64,000 nucleotides of DNA from Azospirillum melinis. GTDB taxonomy: Bacteria; Pseudomonadota; Alphaproteobacteria; Azospirillales; Azospirillaceae. Location of the stretch: assembly GCF_013340935.1 (NCBI RefSeq), contig NZ_WHOS01000003.1, positions 62,001 through 126,000 of the forward strand, written 5' to 3'. Below the pieces are notes generated by a model. The model was not told the DNA's origin. It did not search any database and worked only from the letters and a program-made list of their open reading frames with translations. A program made the translations under genes and the position numbers. Positions 16,820-25,321 of the stretch are shown here, piece after piece. Position 1 is the first letter of the stretch, and every line of letters starts with the position of its first letter.

Positions 16820-19765
16820 ATGACCAGCGAACTGATCGAGACCCTGTGGCGTCAGTTCGGCGTCGAGGCCGCCGAGCATTTCGACCTGCTGGAAAAGCTG
16901 TTGTCCGCCAGTCCCGGCGATGGACCCGAAGCGGAGCGGATCGCCGCCCTGTTCCGCTCCTTCCATTCGCTGAAGGGGGCCGCCCGCGCCATGGACCTCT
17001 TTGCGATGGAGGCTGTGGCGCATCGCGCTGAAACCGTCCTCGGCCGGGTCCGCAGCGGCGCGTTGGCGCTGACGGAGGAGGTCGCCGCCCCGCTGCTGGA
17101 GGCGCTTGACGCGCTCCGCTGCCTTGCCGACTCCGGCATGCGCGACCGCCGCGACGGGCAGGCGCCCGGCGACCTGCTGGCGCGGCTCGACACGCTGGGC
17201 GGTGCGATGGCGGTCGCCAAGCCCGCCCCCGTTCCGCCGCCCCCCCCGCCGGTGCGCCTGCATGAGAATGAGCGGATGCTCGGCCTGTTCGTCGGGCTGC
17301 TGCATGACGGGATGGCGACGCTCACCCGCGCGCTCGATCTCGACAGCCTGGACGAAGAGGGTCTTCGCAGCGTCGACGACACCGCCGACCGGCTGGAACT
17401 GGCCTGCGAGCGGCTGAACTTCCTGCCCTTCGCCGACACGTTGCGCCGGTTCCGGGAAGCGCTGGCTGCCCGTGACGCCGACGCCATCCTGCGCGAGCTT
17501 CAGGCCGTCGCCACAGCGAGTGACCGCATCGGGCGGCTGACCGGCAAGGATGCCGGTGCTGTGATCCTGGCAACCCTGCTGGCCGATCACAACGCCCAGA
17601 TCCTTGCCCAGGGCGGCGCCCGTGCCGATGCGTTGCTGGCCGATTCTGCGGCACTGGCCGACGCGTCCGTCGCGGCTGAACTTGCCGGGTTGCTCGACCG
17701 CATGGCGGCGACGCTGGACATCGTCCGGTTGCCGCGCGGCTCCGCCCTGCTGCGGGTGCTGGCCGACGTGATGCGCCGTACTCCCGCCACCGACCATCCC
17801 GACTGGCCGGTCCTGATGGCCGACGCCCGCACCATGCTTGCCGATCTGGCGGTGAGGGTTGCGCGCGATCCGGCCGAGGATCTGGACGTCGACGAAGTGG
17901 ACAGTCTTGAAGCCCGTCTGCGCGCCTTCGTCGATGCCGTTTCCGCCGAGCGGGAAGCCGGGGAGGCGCGCCGTCCGCTGACGGCCGGCGATCTGGCGGA
18001 ACTCGGGCTCGATCTTGGCCTGCTGCGTTTCCTGTCGCCCGACAGCACCGCCGACCTGCGCGCCGCCATCGCCGATCCGGAAATGAGGCTCTATGAGGTC
18101 ACCGCCTTTCTGGAGACCTCGCCGGAGGTCGCGTCCGGCTTCGTCCAGTGGATGGGCAGCAAGGTGCGCGCCATCACCAACTGGCCGGAATTCATCGACG
18201 GCAAGACCTGGCTGCGTGTGCTGATCGCCTCCCCGCAGGAGCTTCCCGCCCTGGCGGACGCGCTGGCCGGCATCGATCCCGGCGGCGGATTCCTGCGCAT
18301 CCGCGCCTGCGCGCCGTCCGACCCGACCGGGGGTGGCGGAGAGCCGCTCACAACCGACGTGCCGGTCCTGGCCGACGCGCCATCCCTGCCCGCGGTGCAG
18401 TCCGCCGGTGCGCCGGTGGCGACCGCTGCTCCGCCGCCGCCTGCCGCCCCATCCACCCGTTCGACGACGACCGCCGCTGGAGGCGTGTTGCGCGTGCCCG
18501 GCGAGGTGATCGACCGCTTCATGGCCCGCATCGACGGGATGGTCCTGCTGTCCGGTGACCTCAACGCCACGGCCAATGATCTGCGGCTGGAGACGGCACT
18601 CGCCGCCTTGACCGAGCGGCTGGGTGCCGGCGACCCCGATTTGCGTGTCCTGCGCGAGGCGGTCGAGCATCACCGCCGCGACCTGCTCGATCTCGACACG
18701 CAACTCAGCCGCTCCGTCGACCGGCTGCGCGAGGCGGCGCTGGACCTGCGTGTCGTTCCCATCGAATCCCTGTTCAACCAGTTTCCCCGCGTCGTGCGCG
18801 AACTGGCGCGCGGGCAAGGCAAGTCGGTCCGCTTCGCCACCGAGGGCGGCGAGGTCCGCATCGACAAGAGCATGGTGGAGATGCTCTACGATCCGCTGAT
18901 GCACATGGTGCGCAACGCGATCGACCATGGCATCGAGCCGGCCGCCGACCGCGAGGCGATGGGCAAGCCGGCCCAGGCCACGCTTTCCCTGCGCGCCATC
19001 CAGCGCAACAGCCGCGTCGTGGTCGAGATCGTCGACGACGGCCGCGGCATCGCGACGGAGGCGGTGCGTGCCAAGGCGGTACGCCAGGGTCTGATTGGCG
19101 AGGAGGACAGCCTGCACCTATCGCCCGATGCGGTGCGAGAATTCATCTTCGCCCCCGGTTTCTCCACCGCCGACACGGTGACCGAGACGTCCGGCCGCGG
19201 CGTCGGCATGGATGTGGTGCGCACCGCTATCACCCGGCTGGGCGGCAGCATCGCCATCCGCACGCGGGAAGGGGCGGGCACCGCCTTCGCCATCGACCTG
19301 CCGCTGTCGGCGGCGATCCTGCGCACGCTGCTGGTCCAGGTCGACGATCAGGTGCTGGCGATCCCCGACCGTTTCGTCGAGGAGGTCTGCGGCTTCACTG
19401 CCGACGATTTCCACCGCGTGTCCGGCTGCTGGACCGTCATGCGCCGCAAACGGGTGCTGCCGGTGGTCCGCCTCGCCGATGCGCTGGGATTTCCCGCCGA
19501 GGGGGAATGGCCACCGTCCGGTCCCGGACAGCGCCTTGTCGTCGTGCTGCGCCAGGGCCGCCGCCGCATCGGTCTGGAGATCGACAAGCTGCTGCGCCGT
19601 GGCGACCTGTTCGTCCGTGAAAGCCATCCCGGGCTTGCCGAGGTGCCCGGCGTCGGCGGCGTCTCGCTGCTGAACGACGGCCGCATCGTCATCATTCTGG
19701 ACGGCGATGAACTTTATCGCCTCGCCGCGCTGGCCCAGCGGCGGGAGGCCGATATCCCGGCCTGA
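16820..19765 (+). CDS. cheA: Chemotaxis histidine kinase CheA
   Basis: CheA autophosphorylates and passes phosphate to the CheB and CheY-like receivers. This 981-residue protein is longer than typical CheA (about 650-700). An N-terminal Hpt domain has the phospho-acceptor His49 in FRSFHSLKGAARAM. A long middle region (about 130-540) is largely helical and not recognised. The dimerisation helices start near 555 and the ATPase follows, with an N box near 690 (HMVRNAIDHGIE), VDDGRGIA and GRGVGMDVVRTAI near 793-805. A CheW-like regulatory domain occupies the last 150 residues. The extra middle region could be a second, degenerate Hpt or a docking domain. It is the last gene of the cluster. Confidence 0.95.
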   Translation: MTSELIETLWRQFGVEAAEHFDLLEKLLSASPGDGPEAERIAALFRSFHSLKGAARAMDLFAMEAVAHRAETVLGRVRSGALALTEEVAAPLLEALDALRCLADSGMRDRRDGQAPGDLLARLDTLGGAMAVAKPAPVPPPPPPVRLHENERMLGLFVGLLHDGMATLTRALDLDSLDEEGLRSVDDTADRLELACERLNFLPFADTLRRFREALAARDADAILRELQAVATASDRIGRLTGKDAGAVILATLLADHNAQILAQGGARADALLADSAALADASVAAELAGLLDRMAATLDIVRLPRGSALLRVLADVMRRTPATDHPDWPVLMADARTMLADLAVRVARDPAEDLDVDEVDSLEARLRAFVDAVSAEREAGEARRPLTAGDLAELGLDLGLLRFLSPDSTADLRAAIADPEMRLYEVTAFLETSPEVASGFVQWMGSKVRAITNWPEFIDGKTWLRVLIASPQELPALADALAGIDPGGGFLRIRACAPSDPTGGGGEPLTTDVPVLADAPSLPAVQSAGAPVATAAPPPPAAPSTRSTTTAAGGVLRVPGEVIDRFMARIDGMVLLSGDLNATANDLRLETALAALTERLGAGDPDLRVLREAVEHHRRDLLDLDTQLSRSVDRLREAALDLRVVPIESLFNQFPRVVRELARGQGKSVRFATEGGEVRIDKSMVEMLYDPLMHMVRNAIDHGIEPAADREAMGKPAQATLSLRAIQRNSRVVVEIVDDGRGIATEAVRAKAVRQGLIGEEDSLHLSPDAVREFIFAPGFSTADTVTETSGRGVGMDVVRTAITRLGGSIAIRTREGAGTAFAIDLPLSAAILRTLLVQVDDQVLAIPDRFVEEVCGFTADDFHRVSGCWTVMRRKRVLPVVRLADALGFPAEGEWPPSGPGQRLVVVLRQGRRRIGLEIDKLLRRGDLFVRESHPGLAEVPGVGGVSLLNDGRIVIILDGDELYRLAALAQRREADIPA

Positions 19766-20180
19766 TACACCCTGTCGGCTCGGCCGGTTCATGAAGGGAA
19801 ATTCATGGTTGAGTCAGGTTGGGGACAGGGCGGACGGGCTAATGTCCTTCTTGTGACGCGGTCGGGCCAGCCCCCCTGAAACACCGGCCCGTCACAGTTG
19901 AGCGTCTTCTTATCTGGTGTCTCTTCCCGATGGTTCCCTGCCATCGGACCTGACCGTCCGGTTCTCCCGTTTGCCTCCGGACGGCACCTATCGGCGGAGC
20001 GCGTCCAAGCCAATTTCCTGGCCGACGTTGCCCCCCACCATAGGCCCCCTGGCCTTGGGTGCGCTCCGCCGTCCCTTCTTTCCCCCGCCTTTTCCCCGAT
20101 GCCGTTCAGCAGCCTTGACGCCGCTAGGTCCGCCCGGCTTTCTGGTGGCCGTCGAAGGCTTTCCCGGTAGCGACCCGCCC
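19766..20180. other. Intergenic region between cheA and recG
   Basis: This 415-base gap has no convincing gene. The recG frame stays open into it (upstream to about 19917), but the encoded residues are Pro- and Arg-rich and unlike RecG. I find no strong terminator or promoter motif. Confidence 0.55.
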
Positions 20181-22262
20181 GTGCGTCCCGCCATCCTGTT
20201 TCCGCTGTTCAAACCGGTCACGGCACTTCCCGGCCTCGGTCCCCGCCTGGGCAAGCTGGTGGAGAAGCTGGCTGGCGCCCATGTGGTCGATCTGCTGTGG
20301 CATCTGCCCTGCGGCGTGGTCGACCGCCGCTTCTCGCCGAAGATCGCGCAGGCGCCGCATGGGCGCATCGCCACCCTGACCGTGCGCATCGATTCGCACG
20401 CGCCGCCGGTGAACCCGCGGCATCCCTACAAAATCCGCTGCACCGACGAGACCGGCGTGCTGGAACTGGTCTATTTCCATGTCCGCGGCGACTGGCTGTC
20501 GAAACAGATCCCCGCAGGCACCACCATGGTGGTTTCCGGCAAGGTGGAGTGGTTCAACGACACCGCCCAGATCACCCATCCCGACGCCGTCGTCCCGGTC
20601 GACGCGAAGGAAGAGCTGGAACTGGTCGAGCCGGTCTACCCGATGACCGCCGGCCTGCCGGCCAAGACGCTGCGCAAGGCGGTGCGCGCCGCACTGAACG
20701 ATGTCCCGCCGCTCGACGAATGGCAGGACCCGGCATGGCTGGCCCGCCGCCAGTGGCCGACCTGGGCCGAGGCGCTGAAGCGCGCCCACACGCCGGAGGA
20801 TGAGGGCGACCTCGCCGCCACCGCGCCCATCCGCTGCCGCCTCGCCTATGACGAGCTGCTGGCGAACCAACTGGCTCTGATGCTGGTGCGCGCCAGCCAG
20901 CGCCGGCTGGCCGGACGGTCGACCCAGGGCGACGGCAGCCTTCGCCGCGCCGCGCTGGCGGCGCTGCCCTTCTCCCTGACCGGCTCGCAGGCTGGGTCGC
21001 TGGAGGAGATCTATGCCGACATGGCCGCCGAACGGCGGATGCTGCGGCTTCTCCAGGGCGATGTCGGCAGCGGCAAGACCGTGGTCGCCCTGATGGCGAT
21101 GCTGAACGCGGTGGAGACCGGCGCCCAGGCCGCCCTGATGGCACCCACGGAAATCCTCGCCCGCCAGCATGCCGAGAGCCTGGCGCCGCTGTGCAAGGCG
21201 GCCGGTGTCGAGATCGGGCTGCTGACCGGGCGCGACAAGGGTAAGGCGCGCCAAGCGGTACTCGAGCGGCTGGCGTCCGGCGAGCTGCCGTTGCTGGTCG
21301 GCACCCATGCCCTGTTCCAGGAGGATGTCGCCTTCAAGGATCTGGCGCTGGCGGTGATCGACGAGCAGCACCGCTTCGGCGTCCACCAGCGCCTGCAACT
21401 GTCGGCCAAGGGGCGGGCGGTCGATGTGCTGGTGATGACCGCCACCCCGATCCCGCGCACGTTGACCCTGACCGCCTATGGCGACATGGACGTGTCGCGC
21501 CTGACTGAGAAGCCGGCCGGCCGCAAGCCGGTGCAGACCGTCACCATCGCGTTGGACCGGCTGGAGGAGGTCGTCCACGGCATCCAGCGCAAGGTGACGG
21601 AGGGCGCACGCGTCTACTGGGTTTGCCCGCTGGTGGACGAATCCGAGCAGAGCGACCTTGCCGCCGCGACCGAGCGCCATGCCTTCCTGCGCGCCACCTT
21701 CGGCGACCGCGTCGGGCTGGTTCACGGCAAGATGCGCGGGCCGGACAAGGATGCGGTGATGGCCGCCTTCGCCGAGGGCAGCCTGGACGTGCTGGTCGCC
21801 ACCACGGTGATCGAGGTCGGCGTGAACGTGCCGGAAGCGACGGTGATGGTGATCGAGCACGCCGAACGCTTCGGTCTTGCCCAGCTCCACCAGCTGCGCG
21901 GTCGGGTTGGCCGTGGCGAGAAGCCGTCGAGCTGCCTGCTGATGTTCGAGTCGAACCTGACGGAGACGGCGCGCGCGCGGCTGAAGACACTGCGCGACAC
22001 CGAGGACGGCTTCGTCATCGCGGAAGAGGATTTGCGCCTACGCGGTGCCGGCGAGGTTCTGGGCACCCGCCAGTCGGGCCTGCCGGGCTTCCGGATGGCC
22101 GACCTCGCGGTGCATGGCGACCTGCTGGCGGTGGCGCGCGACGATGCCCGCCTTGTGGTGGAGCGCGACCCCGACCTCGCCAGCCCGCGCGGACAGGCGC
22201 TGCGGACCCTGCTCTACCTTTTCGAACGCGATGCGGCGGCCAAGACCTTGCGGTCGGGCTGA
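20181..22262 (+). CDS. recG: ATP-dependent DNA helicase RecG
   Basis: RecG remodels stalled replication forks and branched DNA. With the GTG at 20181 the protein has 693 residues, the usual family length, starting RPAILFPLFKPVTALPGLG. It has the N-terminal wedge region, Walker A GDVGSGKT, TEILARQHA, the DEQHRFG box, MTATPIPRTL, and the helicase C-terminal motifs with HGKMRGPDKD and QLRGRVGRG. An in-frame GTG at 19917 would add 88 atypical residues, so I reject that start. The 3' end overlaps the convergent DUF502 gene by 49 bases. Confidence 0.96.
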   Translation: MRPAILFPLFKPVTALPGLGPRLGKLVEKLAGAHVVDLLWHLPCGVVDRRFSPKIAQAPHGRIATLTVRIDSHAPPVNPRHPYKIRCTDETGVLELVYFHVRGDWLSKQIPAGTTMVVSGKVEWFNDTAQITHPDAVVPVDAKEELELVEPVYPMTAGLPAKTLRKAVRAALNDVPPLDEWQDPAWLARRQWPTWAEALKRAHTPEDEGDLAATAPIRCRLAYDELLANQLALMLVRASQRRLAGRSTQGDGSLRRAALAALPFSLTGSQAGSLEEIYADMAAERRMLRLLQGDVGSGKTVVALMAMLNAVETGAQAALMAPTEILARQHAESLAPLCKAAGVEIGLLTGRDKGKARQAVLERLASGELPLLVGTHALFQEDVAFKDLALAVIDEQHRFGVHQRLQLSAKGRAVDVLVMTATPIPRTLTLTAYGDMDVSRLTEKPAGRKPVQTVTIALDRLEEVVHGIQRKVTEGARVYWVCPLVDESEQSDLAAATERHAFLRATFGDRVGLVHGKMRGPDKDAVMAAFAEGSLDVLVATTVIEVGVNVPEATVMVIEHAERFGLAQLHQLRGRVGRGEKPSSCLLMFESNLTETARARLKTLRDTEDGFVIAEEDLRLRGAGEVLGTRQSGLPGFRMADLAVHGDLLAVARDDARLVVERDPDLASPRGQALRTLLYLFERDAAAKTLRSG

Positions 22263-23068
22263 TCGCCGTCCCGATCCTCATCATCCGGTTCGGCCGGCGA
22301 TTCCACCAGGGTGGGGCGGCGATCGGGCGGGACGACGATGCCGCCGGACATCACCAGTTTCAGCCCATCCTCGACGGTCATGTTGAGCACGGTCACGTCG
22401 CGTCGCGGCACCATCGCCAGATAGCCGGCGGTGGGCGGCGCGCAGGGGATGAAGACATTGACGATGTCGTCGGCTTCGCCGGCCAGCTTCACCTGCACCT
22501 CGGGGTGGGCGCTGCCGGTGATGAAGCCCAGCGACCACACGCCGGGGCGCGGATACTGGATCGCCACCACCTCGCGGAAGGCATTCGACTTCTTGGCCAG
22601 CACCGTCTCGAAGATCTGCTTCACCCCGCCATAAACGGAGCGGACGACCGGCATCCGTCCGACCACCCCTTCGCCGACGCCCAGAACCAGCCGGCCGACA
22701 TAACCGGCGGCGAAGGCGCCGATCAGGGTGACGGCAATGATGACCACCAGAACGCCGATGCCGGGGATCGAGAAGGGCAGATAGTTTTCCGGATTGTAGA
22801 CGCTGGGGATCAGCGGCCGGATATAGCCGTCGATCAGCGAGACGAACCACCAGGCGATATAGACGGTGATGGCTATAGGGGCCGTTACCAGGATGCCGGC
22901 CAAAAAATAGGCCCGCAGGCGCCCCATCAACCCGATGCCTTCGCGGCGATGCCGCGCCGGCTCCCCCGTATGGCCTTTCGCCTGGGGCTTGCCCTGGGCT
23001 TTCGGGTCGGCCTTCACCTCGGCCTTCGGTTCAGTCTGATCTCCGCTCACGCCTGCCCATCCGCCCAT
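22214..23068 (-). CDS. DUF502 family membrane protein
   Basis: This 284-residue protein has a charged N-terminal stretch rich in Lys and Ala and two membrane segments (about 50-78, FLAGILVTAPIAITVYIAWWF; and about 100-122, GIGVLVVIIAVTLIGAFAAGY). A conserved DUF502 core follows (VVRSVYGGVKQIFETVL, FIPCAPPTAGYLAMVPR), then an acidic C-terminal tail. The role of the family is not established. The tail overlaps the end of recG on the other strand by 49 bases. The start is uncertain, because an in-frame GTG at 23050 is also possible. Confidence 0.85.
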   Translation of the reverse strand: MGGWAGVSGDQTEPKAEVKADPKAQGKPQAKGHTGEPARHRREGIGLMGRLRAYFLAGILVTAPIAITVYIAWWFVSLIDGYIRPLIPSVYNPENYLPFSIPGIGVLVVIIAVTLIGAFAAGYVGRLVLGVGEGVVGRMPVVRSVYGGVKQIFETVLAKKSNAFREVVAIQYPRPGVWSLGFITGSAHPEVQVKLAGEADDIVNVFIPCAPPTAGYLAMVPRRDVTVLNMTVEDGLKLVMSGGIVVPPDRRPTLVESPAEPDDEDRDGDQPDRKVLAAASRSKR

Positions 23069-23146
23069 CGTCCATCCGCGCCATAGTGGGGCAAGCGCGG
23101 TCCGCTCTCAACTGCCGCGTAAGGGGACGCGGGAATTGGGAAAAGG

Positions 23147-23548
23147 TCAGCCGACCAGCGAGCTCGCGATCACTGACAGCAGCGTGACGGCCCCGGCGAT
23201 GGCGGCGCCGTCGACATGGTTGGGGAAAGCGCGCCAGAACTCGTCCTTCGAGACCGGTTCCGGTGCGTCGTATTCGTCCATCGACAGGCCGGCGGCGAGG
23301 CTGCCGCAGGTGTGGTCGGCGATGGCGCCCGACAGATGCGCCATGGCGACGGCGAGATAGCAGAACTTCACGAAATCCAGCAGGAAGCCCAGCGTGCTGT
23401 TCGCCTCGCCCAGCGGGCTGGCGGTGAAGCCGGTGGCGGCGACCGTGCTCGCCATGGCGATGGCCGCCGCGAAGGGGATCAGGGCGACCGACAGCAGCCG
23501 TTGCCGGTCGATGCGGCGGGCGGTGGGCACGGGGAACAGGCTCGGCAT
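23147..23548 (-). CDS. Small predicted membrane protein, unknown
   Basis: I do not recognise this 133-residue protein. It has hydrophobic segments near 15-38 (LLSVALIPFAAAIAMASTVAAT) and near 50-75, plus one at the C-terminus (AAIAGAVTLLSVIASSLVG). The ATG at 23548 has CGGAG a few bases upstream; a longer frame to 23650 adds an unlikely N-terminus. It lies upstream of and parallel to the DUF502 gene (78 bases) and is divergent from the Crp/Fnr regulator gene. Confidence 0.6.
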   Translation of the reverse strand: MPSLFPVPTARRIDRQRLLSVALIPFAAAIAMASTVAATGFTASPLGEANSTLGFLLDFVKFCYLAVAMAHLSGAIADHTCGSLAAGLSMDEYDAPEPVSKDEFWRAFPNHVDGAAIAGAVTLLSVIASSLVG

Positions 23549-23761
23549 GGTCGGCGCTCCGGACAACGAGGGGACTGGCGAATGGGAAATTCGGCGAGGC
23601 GTCACCCCCTTCTGCGCGCTCGGCGTTAACGGAGGGTTGACACCGGCCAATGGTCACAGCGCCTTCCACCTTTGCGCAGGTCACGCTATCCTTCGGGGCA
23701 ACATACAGTCCGGGGCGAAGCCGGAATCTTCCGTGCCACAGACCGATATGACGAAACCAGA

Positions 23762-24496
23762 ATGACAAAACCCGACAGCCCGGCCGATGGGCTGGCCGAG
23801 GCATCCGCCGCCAGCCTGGACCGCATCGAGCTGCTTCGCCCGCTGTCCGCCGACCAGCGCGCCGCGGTGGCGCGCCAATGCCGCTGGCGCCGCTTCGCTC
23901 CCGACGAGCAGTTGATCGACCATTGGGCCGACACCCGCGACGTCGCTTTCGTGGTCGAAGGGCGGGTGCGGGTGCTCAGCCATTCGGCCGGTGGGCGCGA
24001 AATCAGCTTCAATGACATCGAGGCGGGGGAACTGGTGGGGGAGATGTCGGCGCTGGACGGCCGTCCGCGGTCCGCGTCGGTGGTGGCGCTGGGGGAGGGC
24101 GCCTTGGTCGCCTTCCTGCCGGCGAAGCCTTTCCAGGCGCTGGTGACCGCCCATCCGGAACTGGCGATGGCGACGATGCTGCGGCTGTGCGACAAGCTGC
24201 GCGGCGCCACCGACCGCATCATGGAACTGTCGACGCTCGGCGCCAACAACCGCGTTCATGCCGAACTGCTGCGCCTCGCCAAGCGTGGTTCGCGCCAGGG
24301 TGCGTCGGCGATCATCGCGCCGATCCCCGTTCATTCCGACATCGCCGCCCGCGTCAGCACCACGCGGGAAACCGTCGCCCGCGTGCTGAGCGACCTGGCC
24401 CGCGACGGGATGCTGGAACGCCGTCCCGACGCGCTGGTGGTGCGCGACCTGTCACGGCTGGAAATGCTGGTCGAGGATGTCCGCGGCGGCGCCTGA
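23762..24496 (+). CDS. Crp/Fnr family transcriptional regulator
   Basis: This 244-residue DNA-binding regulator has an N-terminal cyclic-nucleotide-binding beta barrel (PDEQLIDHWADTRDVAFVVEGRVRVL, then FNDIEAGELVGEMSALDGRPRSASVVA) and a C-terminal winged helix (IAARVSTTRETVARVLSDLARDG). The GEMSALDGRPRSA loop resembles the cNMP phosphate-binding cassette. The Cys pattern of an Fnr iron-sulfur cluster is absent. I chose the ATG at 23762 for the domain boundary; the ribosome site is weak. It lies upstream of the two small paralogous genes, which are on the opposite strand and converge with it. Confidence 0.9.
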   Translation: MTKPDSPADGLAEASAASLDRIELLRPLSADQRAAVARQCRWRRFAPDEQLIDHWADTRDVAFVVEGRVRVLSHSAGGREISFNDIEAGELVGEMSALDGRPRSASVVALGEGALVAFLPAKPFQALVTAHPELAMATMLRLCDKLRGATDRIMELSTLGANNRVHAELLRLAKRGSRQGASAIIAPIPVHSDIAARVSTTRETVARVLSDLARDGMLERRPDALVVRDLSRLEMLVEDVRGGA

Positions 24497-24529
24497 GCGC
24501 GCCGGCAGGGAAGCGTACCCTGAAACGGA

Positions 24530-24589
24530 CCCTTAAAAAGAAAAGGCCGCGGCAACCCGTATGGTCGGGCCGTGCCGCGGTCGCCTTTC
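24530..24589 (-). terminator. Rho-independent terminator of the small-protein genes
   Basis: A bulged GC-rich stem (24541-24553 with 24573-24588) is followed, on the minus strand, by TTTTCTTTTT. It sits 36 bases past the stop of the second small gene and is also placed to stop transcripts from the convergent regulator gene. Confidence 0.7.
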
Positions 24590-24624
24590 AAACCCTCAAG
24601 ACTTTTTTTGCTTTTGTTCCGCGA

Positions 24625-24822
24625 TCAGCGGTGCAGCGACCGGACCAGGATCGCCACCGGGGTGGCCATGGCCCATTCGGTCAGGAACGCGGCGACCGGA
24701 CGCAGCAGGATCGCCGCGGGGGTGGCTTCGAACCAGTCCGAGGCGAAATCGCGGACCGGATGCTGGGACCGGGTGTCGCCATGGATGCCATGATCGCCAT
24801 GATGAAGGCTGAGGATGCTCAT
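24625..24822 (-). CDS. Small protein with paired W-x-x-A-T-P segments, copy 2
   Basis: This 65-residue protein has a His-rich N-terminal third (LHHGDHGIHGD) and a 36-residue C-terminal region of WFEATPAAILLRP type that pairs with a second EWAMATPVAIL segment 20 residues later. The C-terminal region is identical at about 22 of 36 positions to the neighbouring small protein, with no gap. GGAG is placed 6 bases before the ATG, the same arrangement as in its paralogue. ATP here is Ala-Thr-Pro, not a nucleotide site. The helices could be membrane-peripheral. Function unknown. Confidence 0.7.
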   Translation of the reverse strand: MSILSLHHGDHGIHGDTRSQHPVRDFASDWFEATPAAILLRPVAAFLTEWAMATPVAILVRSLHR

Positions 24823-24866
24823 GATCGTCTCCGTCGGCTGGAAATGTCGGAAGGGGTGGCGGGGTG

Positions 24867-25061
24867 TCAGCGCTTCAGCAGGCCGAGCAGGTAACCGGCC
24901 GGGGTGGCGGCAACCCATTCACGCAGGAAGGCGCCGACCGGACGCAGGACCAGATAGGCCGGGGTGGCTTCGAACCAGGCCACCGGGAATTCGGCGACGG
25001 CGTGCAGGGCATCGGTCGAAGCGTGGTGTTCGGTGCCGGGCTGGAAAGTGGTGGTGGTCAT
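24867..25061 (-). CDS. Small protein with paired W-x-x-A-T-P segments, copy 1
   Basis: This 64-residue protein is paralogous to the next gene downstream, 44 bases away. It has a Thr- and His-containing N-terminus (TTTTFQPGTEHHAS), then WFEATPAYLVLRPVGAFL and EWVAATPAGYLLGLLKR, an internal repeat with a 20-residue period. I chose the ATG at 25061 because GGAG lies 6 bases upstream; another in-frame ATG at 25073 contains that ribosome site. It is the promoter-proximal member of the pair, below an AT-rich region. I do not recognise the family. Confidence 0.7.
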   Translation of the reverse strand: MTTTTFQPGTEHHASTDALHAVAEFPVAWFEATPAYLVLRPVGAFLREWVAATPAGYLLGLLKR

Positions 25062-25092
25062 TGTCGTCTCCATCGGGCTGTTGAGGAGACTA

Positions 25093-25106
25093 TATACTGG
25101 TATACC
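25093..25106 (-). promoter_or_regulatory. Candidate operator or promoter element of the small-protein pair
   Basis: TATACTGGTATACC contains the perfect palindrome GGTATACC (25099-25106) and a TATAC/GTATA inverted repeat. GntR-type operators often centre on similar sequences. It lies 32-45 bases upstream of the first small gene, in the AT-rich part of the gap before the HisE-like gene. Confidence 0.35.
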
Positions 25107-25321
25107 CAATGCCAAATACGCTGCCTTTGCATTGCTGGTTGCTGCAAAAATTACAGCTATACAGAGGTTTCCTTTGGCAAATCGTCATTGGATAAATCAA
25201 TCAGTATCTCAAACTATAAACCCATGGCGACGCCGTTCGGACTGCTCCCCCGCGCCCGCCGGATGTTCGGCCGACCAACCAACATCTTGACAGTGCTGCC
25301 GGAAAAAACGACTTCAGGGTG

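Noticed and set aside
16709..19117. An 802-codon open frame opposite cheA
   Set aside because: High GC keeps the opposite strand open. The residues are repetitive Gly, Gln, Arg and His and match no family, while cheA on the other strand has all its motifs.
19917..20180. An 88-residue N-terminal extension of RecG
   Set aside because: The extension is Pro/Arg-rich, and the GTG at 20181 gives the standard 693 residues.
24625..25061. ATP-binding motifs in the two small proteins
   Set aside because: The letters ATP are Ala-Thr-Pro residues; there is no Walker motif.
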